From assembly GCA_029219345.1 (NCBI GenBank), contig JAQXTF010000017.1, positions 1 to 58,176 of the forward strand: a stretch of 58,176 nt of DNA, written 5' to 3'. The position numbers and the translations under genes were made by a program. This DNA is from Eggerthellales bacterium. Lineage in GTDB: Bacteria > Actinomycetota > Coriobacteriia > Coriobacteriales > Eggerthellaceae. Position 1 is the first letter of the stretch. The number at the start of each line of letters is the position of its first letter. Of this stretch, positions 51,807-58,176 are shown piece by piece. Below the pieces are notes generated by a model. That model saw only the letters and a list, made by a program, of their open reading frames with translations. It made no database searches and was not told the DNA's origin.

Positions 51807-52318
51807 TGTCGTTAAAACTGTCCCAAGGCCTTTATCCCGCTCTTGAGGAAATTTTGGGCTCGGCTGAAGAAGCACGCAGACAAGTACGTGCTGCTCAGGT
51901 AGAAGATGCTTATCAAACTGCTGTTGTGGATGTGTTTAAAAAGGCCGCTCCGCTGGTTTTGAAGCATACCAACGCTGTCTATTGTTTTGAGGAAAAGGGT
52001 GTAATGCAGTTTGTCATTTATACAGATGACAGCAGCATTCGCTCTTCTCTTGATGCGCGTCAAGAATGGATGAAAATAGCCCTCTATAAACAGGGTTTGA
52101 CTTTTTCGCTTTTTAAAGTGCTTCCAGCTCAAAAGAGCATTAAGACTAGACATCCGTTCGAAAATGCTCAAATTTTGCCTCAGAAGCCCGTTTTTCGTGA
52201 AATTTCGGCTTCAGAGATGGCAGAAATAGAAGAATTTGTGGCTCCAATTGAGGATGAAATAGTAAAAGAGGCCTTTAAACAGGCTCTTATCAGCGATTTA
52301 AAAACGCGTGAAATATAA
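51806..52318 (+). CDS. DUF721/DciA-like protein
   Basis: 170 residues. This position right after recF is typical of DUF721 proteins, some of which (DciA) help load the replicative helicase. The central part (TNAVYCFEEKGVMQFVIYTDDSSIRSSLDARQ) fits the KH-like fold of that family. Overlaps recF by 1 nt, so coupled. The ends are divergent, so the loader role is an inference from position and fold. Confidence 0.75.
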   Translation: MSLKLSQGLYPALEEILGSAEEARRQVRAAQVEDAYQTAVVDVFKKAAPLVLKHTNAVYCFEEKGVMQFVIYTDDSSIRSSLDARQEWMKIALYKQGLTFSLFKVLPAQKSIKTRHPFENAQILPQKPVFREISASEMAEIEEFVAPIEDEIVKEAFKQALISDLKTREI

Positions 52319-52362
52319 AAGACGTATTGAATAGCCATTTACGTTAAAAACTACCCTATATG

Positions 52363-52386
52363 AGCCTTAGAAACGCTCCTAAGGCT
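52363..52386 (+). terminator. weak hairpin after DUF721 gene
   Basis: An 8-bp stem agccttag/ctaaggct, with an 8-nt loop and short T-rich sequence after it (acattttg). A possible terminator of the dnaN-recF operon. Confidence 0.45.
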
Positions 52387-52405
52387 ACATTTTGTATTCT
52401 GATGG

Positions 52406-52414
52406 TGCTATAAT
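52406..52414 (+). promoter_or_regulatory. extended -10 promoter of gyrB
   Basis: TGCTATAAT, an extended -10 (TGn then TATAAT), 46 nt before the gyrB GTG. No clear -35 is seen, typical for extended -10 promoters. Confidence 0.6.
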
Positions 52415-52451
52415 TAGTCGATTAAATATATTGGTTTCTAAACGAGGTTAG

Positions 52452-54413
<1,962 letters not shown>

Positions 54414-54425
54414 GGAGGGTGAGAA

Positions 54426-57056
54426 ATGGCAGATGAAATGAAAGATCCCGAAACCGAACTGGTTGAGGAAGAAAACAACTTTGAACAGCAGAATCTGAGA
54501 ATTCTCACCACTGAGCTGAGCAATGAGATGCGCACTTCGTTCCTGGAGTACTCCATGAGCGTTATTGTTTCTCGTGCTTTGCCTGATGTTCGCGACGGCT
54601 TGAAGCCGGTTCATCGCCGCATTCTGTACGCAATGTATGAAAGTGGCAATACTCCCAACAAACCTCACGTGAAGTCAGCCCGCCCGGTTGGCGACTGCAT
54701 GGGTAAGTATCATCCTCATGGTGACGCGGCAATTTATGACACCATGGTTCGCTTGGCTCAAGATTTCTCCATGCGCGTGCCCCTGGTTGATGGTCACGGC
54801 AACTTTGGTTCTATTGACGGCGATAGTGCCGCCGCAATGCGTTATACCGAAGCTCGTCTGAACAAGGCAGCCATGGAATTGTTGCGTGATCTGGACAAAG
54901 AAACTGTTGACTTCCAGCCCAACTATGATGAGAGTCTGCAAGAACCTAAGGTCTTGCCGGCCCGTTTCCCCAACTTGCTGGTAAATGGCTCTAACGGCAT
55001 TGCTGTTGGTATGGCAACCAACATTCCGCCCCATAACTTGGGTGAGACCATCGATGCTGCTTGCATGGTGCTGGACAACCCCGATGTGACTACTGAGCAG
55101 CTGATGGAAGTGCTGCCTGGTCCTGACTTTCCCACGGGCGGCACCATCATGGGTCGCAAGGGTATCGTAGATGCTTATGAAACAGGCCGCGGCTCTCTAA
55201 CCGTTCGCGCTAAGTGCGATATTGTTGAGGGAAAGAACGGCAAGTGTTCCATTGTTGTGAAGGAAATTCCTTATCAGGTGAATCGTAAGCGCCTGCTGGA
55301 AAAGCTGGGCGAACTAGTTCGCGATAAGAAACTGCCTGAGATTAGCAACATTCATGATGCTGCAGACCGTCATGGCATTGATATTATCATCGACCTGAAG
55401 CAAAACGCTATTCCCCAGGTTGTTTTGAACAAGCTTTACAAGACCACTCAGCTGCAGGTTGGCTTTGGTGTCATTATGTTGGCCCTGGTAGATGGTGTGC
55501 CCAAGGTTCTTTCCCTGAAGGAAACCCTGGTACATTACTGCAATCATCAGCGCGATGTTATTGTGCGCCGTACCCGTTATGACCTAGCCCGTGCCGAAGA
55601 GCGTGCTCATATTTTGGAAGGCTATGTCATTGCTCTGGATAACATCGACGAAGTTATCCAGATTATTCGCAGCTCTGAAACTGATAAGCAAGCCGCTGAA
55701 GAGCTGATGGCTCGCTTTGGTCTGAGCAAGCGTCAATGCGATGCAATTCTGGAAATGAAACTGCGCCGTCTAACCGGTTTGGAACGCGAAAAGATTGAAA
55801 ATGAGCTGCGTGAACTGCGCGAGAAAATTGATTACTACAAGCGCGTTCTGGAAGATGACTCCTTGGTGCGTGACATCATCAAGGAAGAAATGGCTGATAT
55901 CAAGAAGCGTTTCGGTACGGGTCGCCGCACCAAGATTACGGGTGTTGCCAAGGATATTAATGTTGAAGACCTGGTTCCCGATAACAATGTTGCCATCACT
56001 ATGACTCAAACGGGTTATATCAAGCGCATGCCGGTAGACCTGTATAGACAGCAAAAGCGCGGTGGTAAGGGCACTCAAGGTGCAAATCTGAAAGAGAATG
56101 ATTTTGTAGAGCACCTGTTTATTGCCACAAATCACTCGTACATGTTGTTTTTCACCAGCGCAGGCAAGGTTTATCGCCTGAAGGCGTACGATATTCCCGA
56201 AACTTCGCGCCACGCTCGCGGCACCGCCATTGTGAACCTGTTGCACCTGGCAAAGGGCGAAACTGTTCAAGCCATCATTGCCACCAAGGATTTCCCCGAA
56301 GATGAGTATCTGATCTTTGGTACTAAGGACGGCATTGTTAAGAAAACCTCCATGGACCAGTACGATCGCACGCGCAAGGAAGGCCTCATTGCCATCAATC
56401 TGCGCGAAGGTGACGAGCTCATTAGCGTTAAGCGCGTAAAGTCCGGCGATAACATTGTGATGGTATCTGATGCTGGCAAGGCAATTATGTTCCCCGAGGC
56501 GGAAATTCGCGCCATGGGCCGTGATACTTCTGGCGTTCGTGGCATGACGGTACCCAATAATACCAAGGTCATTGGTATGGAAATTGCCAAGCAGGGTGCT
56601 GAATTGCTGGTTATCACTGACAAGGGCTACGGCAAACGTACCTCTGTTGTTGATTACCCGCTGCACCATCGCGGTGCTCAGGGCGTGTTCACCATTACCA
56701 TGACCGCCAAGAAGGGTCAGCTGGTGGCCATGAAGGTGGTTGAACCTGATGATGAAATCATGATTTCCACTCAAGAAGGCGTCATTGTTCGAACTACCGT
56801 TAAGGGTATCTCCAAGCTGGGCCGTCCGGCACAAGGCGTTCATATTATGGATGTTTCCGCAGGTGACGCCGTTGTTGCTTTGGCAATTGCCACCGATAGG
56901 CGTGATCCTTCCGCCGTTTCCAGCGAGAAAGATGATGATGAAGCGATTGTGGCCGATGTAAACCTCACCGAAAAGGAATTTATCGAAGATGATGAATTTC
57001 TTGAGGAAGAGGAGCTTGGCGAAGAGCTTCTGGAAGATGAAGACTTCGATGAATAA
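54426..57056 (+). CDS. gyrA: DNA gyrase subunit A
   Basis: The DNA-cutting subunit of gyrase. 876 residues; ATG 54426 is 12 nt after gyrB and follows AAGGAGG. Catalytic Tyr140 in AAMRYTEAR; the GyrA box KRGGKGT appears in the C-terminal wheel. In the quinolone region [10 protein letters not shown], the position of E. coli Ser83 is Ala101 and of Asp87 is Asp105. The protein ends with an unusually long acidic tail (about 835-876, rich in E/D). Confidence 0.97.
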   Translation: MADEMKDPETELVEEENNFEQQNLRILTTELSNEMRTSFLEYSMSVIVSRALPDVRDGLKPVHRRILYAMYESGNTPNKPHVKSARPVGDCMGKYHPHGDAAIYDTMVRLAQDFSMRVPLVDGHGNFGSIDGDSAAAMRYTEARLNKAAMELLRDLDKETVDFQPNYDESLQEPKVLPARFPNLLVNGSNGIAVGMATNIPPHNLGETIDAACMVLDNPDVTTEQLMEVLPGPDFPTGGTIMGRKGIVDAYETGRGSLTVRAKCDIVEGKNGKCSIVVKEIPYQVNRKRLLEKLGELVRDKKLPEISNIHDAADRHGIDIIIDLKQNAIPQVVLNKLYKTTQLQVGFGVIMLALVDGVPKVLSLKETLVHYCNHQRDVIVRRTRYDLARAEERAHILEGYVIALDNIDEVIQIIRSSETDKQAAEELMARFGLSKRQCDAILEMKLRRLTGLEREKIENELRELREKIDYYKRVLEDDSLVRDIIKEEMADIKKRFGTGRRTKITGVAKDINVEDLVPDNNVAITMTQTGYIKRMPVDLYRQQKRGGKGTQGANLKENDFVEHLFIATNHSYMLFFTSAGKVYRLKAYDIPETSRHARGTAIVNLLHLAKGETVQAIIATKDFPEDEYLIFGTKDGIVKKTSMDQYDRTRKEGLIAINLREGDELISVKRVKSGDNIVMVSDAGKAIMFPEAEIRAMGRDTSGVRGMTVPNNTKVIGMEIAKQGAELLVITDKGYGKRTSVVDYPLHHRGAQGVFTITMTAKKGQLVAMKVVEPDDEIMISTQEGVIVRTTVKGISKLGRPAQGVHIMDVSAGDAVVALAIATDRRDPSAVSSEKDDDEAIVADVNLTEKEFIEDDEFLEEEELGEELLEDEDFDE

Positions 57057-57080
57057 TCAAGTTGGATCTCTTCAAAAATA

Positions 57081-57118
57081 GAGGGGCTCCGTCCTGTCAT
57101 GTTAGGACGGAGCCCCTC
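57081..57118. terminator. bidirectional terminator between gyrA and BFN gene
   Basis: A perfect 15-bp stem (57081-57095 with 57104-57118), 8-nt loop. Best T-run is on the minus side (tattttt). Confidence 0.88.
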
Positions 57119-57124
57119 TTGCAT

Positions 57125-57631
57125 CTACAGGGAAAAATCTTCAGGTGCAACATTTTCCAAAAATTCATGGAAAGCCGCCATAGCTTCTTCCTCATCAGTG
57201 GGATTATTTACGAGATAGGGGAAAGAAGCCTGGTCAAATACATCTTTTGTGATGTATATTGGCGCATCTTCACGAAGGGCAAGCGCTACTGCATCAGAAG
57301 GGCGCGCATCAAGATCAATGATGCGTCCGTACTGTTCAAGATAGAGTGTTGCAGAAAAGAGAGCTTTCTCAACGCGATCAATGACAACTTTTGAAATATG
57401 TGCATCAAGAGAGGTGATTGCATCAATAAAAATATCATGGGTGAGAGGCCGAGCTGACTTGTGGCGTTCAATGGCGTGACCCAGGTTGAGAGCATCGTGA
57501 TAGGCAACCCAAATAGGAAGGATGCGGTACGTGCCTGGTTGCGTACGATTTTCTCCTAAAGGAGCAAGAACCAACGCCGATGGCGCCGGCGGTGCGAACA
57601 TGATAAGAGTTTCAACTTCAACAGGAATCAT
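57125..57631 (-). CDS. bifunctional nuclease (BFN/DUF151) family protein
   Basis: 168 residues with the BFN signature ILPIWVAYHDALNLGHAIE and RPSDAVALALREDAPIYIT. Some plant and bacterial members have shown DNase/RNase activity; that of this one is untested. ATG 57631 has AAAGAAGAG upstream. It converges on gyrA and is divergent from the tRNA genes. Confidence 0.85.
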   Translation of the reverse strand: MIPVEVETLIMFAPPAPSALVLAPLGENRTQPGTYRILPIWVAYHDALNLGHAIERHKSARPLTHDIFIDAITSLDAHISKVVIDRVEKALFSATLYLEQYGRIIDLDARPSDAVALALREDAPIYITKDVFDQASFPYLVNNPTDEEEAMAAFHEFLENVAPEDFSL

Positions 57632-57716
57632 AGGCTCTTCTTTTCATTCCATAGGGCTTTCTTTTATTGTAATTGAAGTATGATGAGAAAAAATTTCAAA
57701 ATGTCTTGAAAAGTTC

Positions 57717-57745
57717 TTGACCAAATATACTCGTAGTAGTAAATT
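57717..57745 (+). promoter_or_regulatory. promoter of the tRNA-Ile/tRNA-Ala pair
   Basis: TTGACC (57717-57722), 17-bp spacer, TAAATT (57740-57745), 17 nt before the tRNA-Ile 5' end. Confidence 0.65.
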
Positions 57746-57762
57746 ATTCAAGCACTTTGCAA

Positions 57763-57839
<77 letters not shown>

Positions 57840-57852
57840 TTTTTTCCTTGCG

Positions 57853-57896
57853 ATAAACGCTCCATCGTGAGCCGAGTTAGCCGGTGGAGCGTTTAT
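57853..57896. other. 12-bp hairpin between the two tRNA genes
   Basis: ataaacgctcca / tggagcgtttat, perfect, with a 20-nt loop, filling much of the 68-bp gap. The A/T content at its base and no T-run downstream argue against a strong terminator; it may be a processing stem. Confidence 0.6.
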
Positions 57897-57907
57897 TAAA
57901 GAAACAT

Positions 57908-57983
57908 GGGGCATTAGCTCAGCTGGTAGAGCGTCGGCTTTGCAAGCCGAATGTCAGGGGTTCGAGCCCCCTATGCTCCACCA
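57908..57983 (+). tRNA. tRNA-Ala (anticodon TGC)
   Basis: Acceptor GGGGCAT/ATGCTCC (one G-T pair), anticodon stem TCGGC/GCCGA around TTTGCAA, T loop TTCGAGC, discriminator A, CCA encoded. Confidence 0.97.
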
Positions 57984-57993
57984 TGATGAATCA

Positions 57994-58020
57994 CAGGCCG
58001 AGTGATCGGCCTGTTTTTTT
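57994..58020 (+). terminator. terminator after tRNA-Ala
   Basis: An 8-bp stem caggccga/tcggcctg with loop GTGA, and a run of seven T. Confidence 0.88.
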
Positions 58021-58061
58021 ATGTCTACATTTAGAAAGAGGGGGCTTGAACCCCGAGAGAG

Positions 58062-58108
58062 GATTTTCCGTTAAGAAAACGTGCCAGTGGCACGTTTTTA
58101 GGAAAATC
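58062..58108. other. nested hairpin downstream of tRNA-Ala
   Basis: An inner perfect 10-bp stem aaaacgtgcc/ggcacgtttt (58076-58085 with 58089-58098) is enclosed by an outer 8-bp stem gattttcc/ggaaaatc (58062-58069 with 58101-58108). Another small hairpin (gcgtc-ttc-gacgc) follows near 58116. No gene seen here. Confidence 0.6.
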
Positions 58109-58161
58109 TGAGGAGCGTCTTCGACGCGACGTACACAAGCGCGAGCGAAGCGAAGCGATTG

Positions 58162-58176
58162 TTCGAGCCCCCTATG
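58162..58176 (+). repeat. duplicate of tRNA-Ala 3' region, possible attachment site
   Basis: TTCGAGCCCCCTATG, identical to 57961-57975 within tRNA-Ala, runs to the window end, so its full length is unknown. An inverted, one-mismatch version of the T-arm (gggggcttgaacccc) lies at about 58039-58053. No tRNA structure precedes either. Confidence 0.65.

Overview
The window is a 58 kb stretch of bacterial chromosome that contains the replication origin. Gene content and order suggest a Coriobacteriia member (Actinomycetota), most likely Eggerthellaceae: rpmH-rnpA-yidD-yidC-jag-rsmG-parA-parB on one side of the origin; dnaA-dnaN-recF-DUF721-gyrB-gyrA then tRNA-Ile and tRNA-Ala on the other (gyrA-ileT-alaT is also the actinobacterial order); a linked indolepyruvate:ferredoxin oxidoreductase and arylacetate-CoA ligase, fitting an anaerobic amino-acid user; frequent GTG/TTG starts. 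This placement is inference; no 16S rRNA is present.

Layout. 1-3.7 kb: 3' part of galE, an LCP-family cell-wall protein, and a phenylacetate-CoA ligase. 3.8-10.9 kb: apt, nfo, iorB/iorA, purE, two membrane proteins and a gamma carbonic anhydrase. 11-21.5 kb: a minus-strand run with a cytidylate-kinase-like protein, an M18 aminopeptidase, an HscC-like Hsp70, a 1,093-residue TPR protein with a degenerate J domain, a Cof-type phosphatase and a FeoA-FeoB fusion. 21.6-24.3 kb: two small unknown genes (one frameshifted) and a SARP-like regulator. 24.3-29.3 kb: a transglutaminase-like lipoprotein and a compact pilus/type II secretion-like operon ending in pilT. 29.6-38 kb: tRNA-Arg, a zinc-ribbon protein, a large M28-like membrane protein, a coiled-coil membrane protein and a DnaQ-DinG helicase. 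38-58 kb: ddl, rlmN, parB/parA with parS sites, rsmG to rpmH, an AT-rich 855-bp origin region, an unusual GHKL-ATPase/winged-helix gene, dnaA to gyrA, a BFN nuclease and two tRNA genes. Genes on both sides of the origin mostly point away from it.

The least ordinary material is non-coding. (1) Two elements of 161 and 150 nt have perfect 30-bp terminal inverted repeats. The arms differ between copies but each copy is perfectly self-complementary, and an 18-nt internal core is shared; a third, degraded relative may lie nearby. (2) Two families of short palindromic intergenic repeats, one with core GGGGACGGTTC and one with core AAATGCCCCGGGCG, sit tightly against gene ends. One pair flanks the Hsp70 gene and another flanks the phosphatase gene, each pair in inverted orientation, and one copy supplies the last codons and stop of nfo. 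(3) The last 15 bases of the window duplicate the 3' part of tRNA-Ala, as an attachment site would. No transposase, integrase, CRISPR array or rRNA gene was seen.
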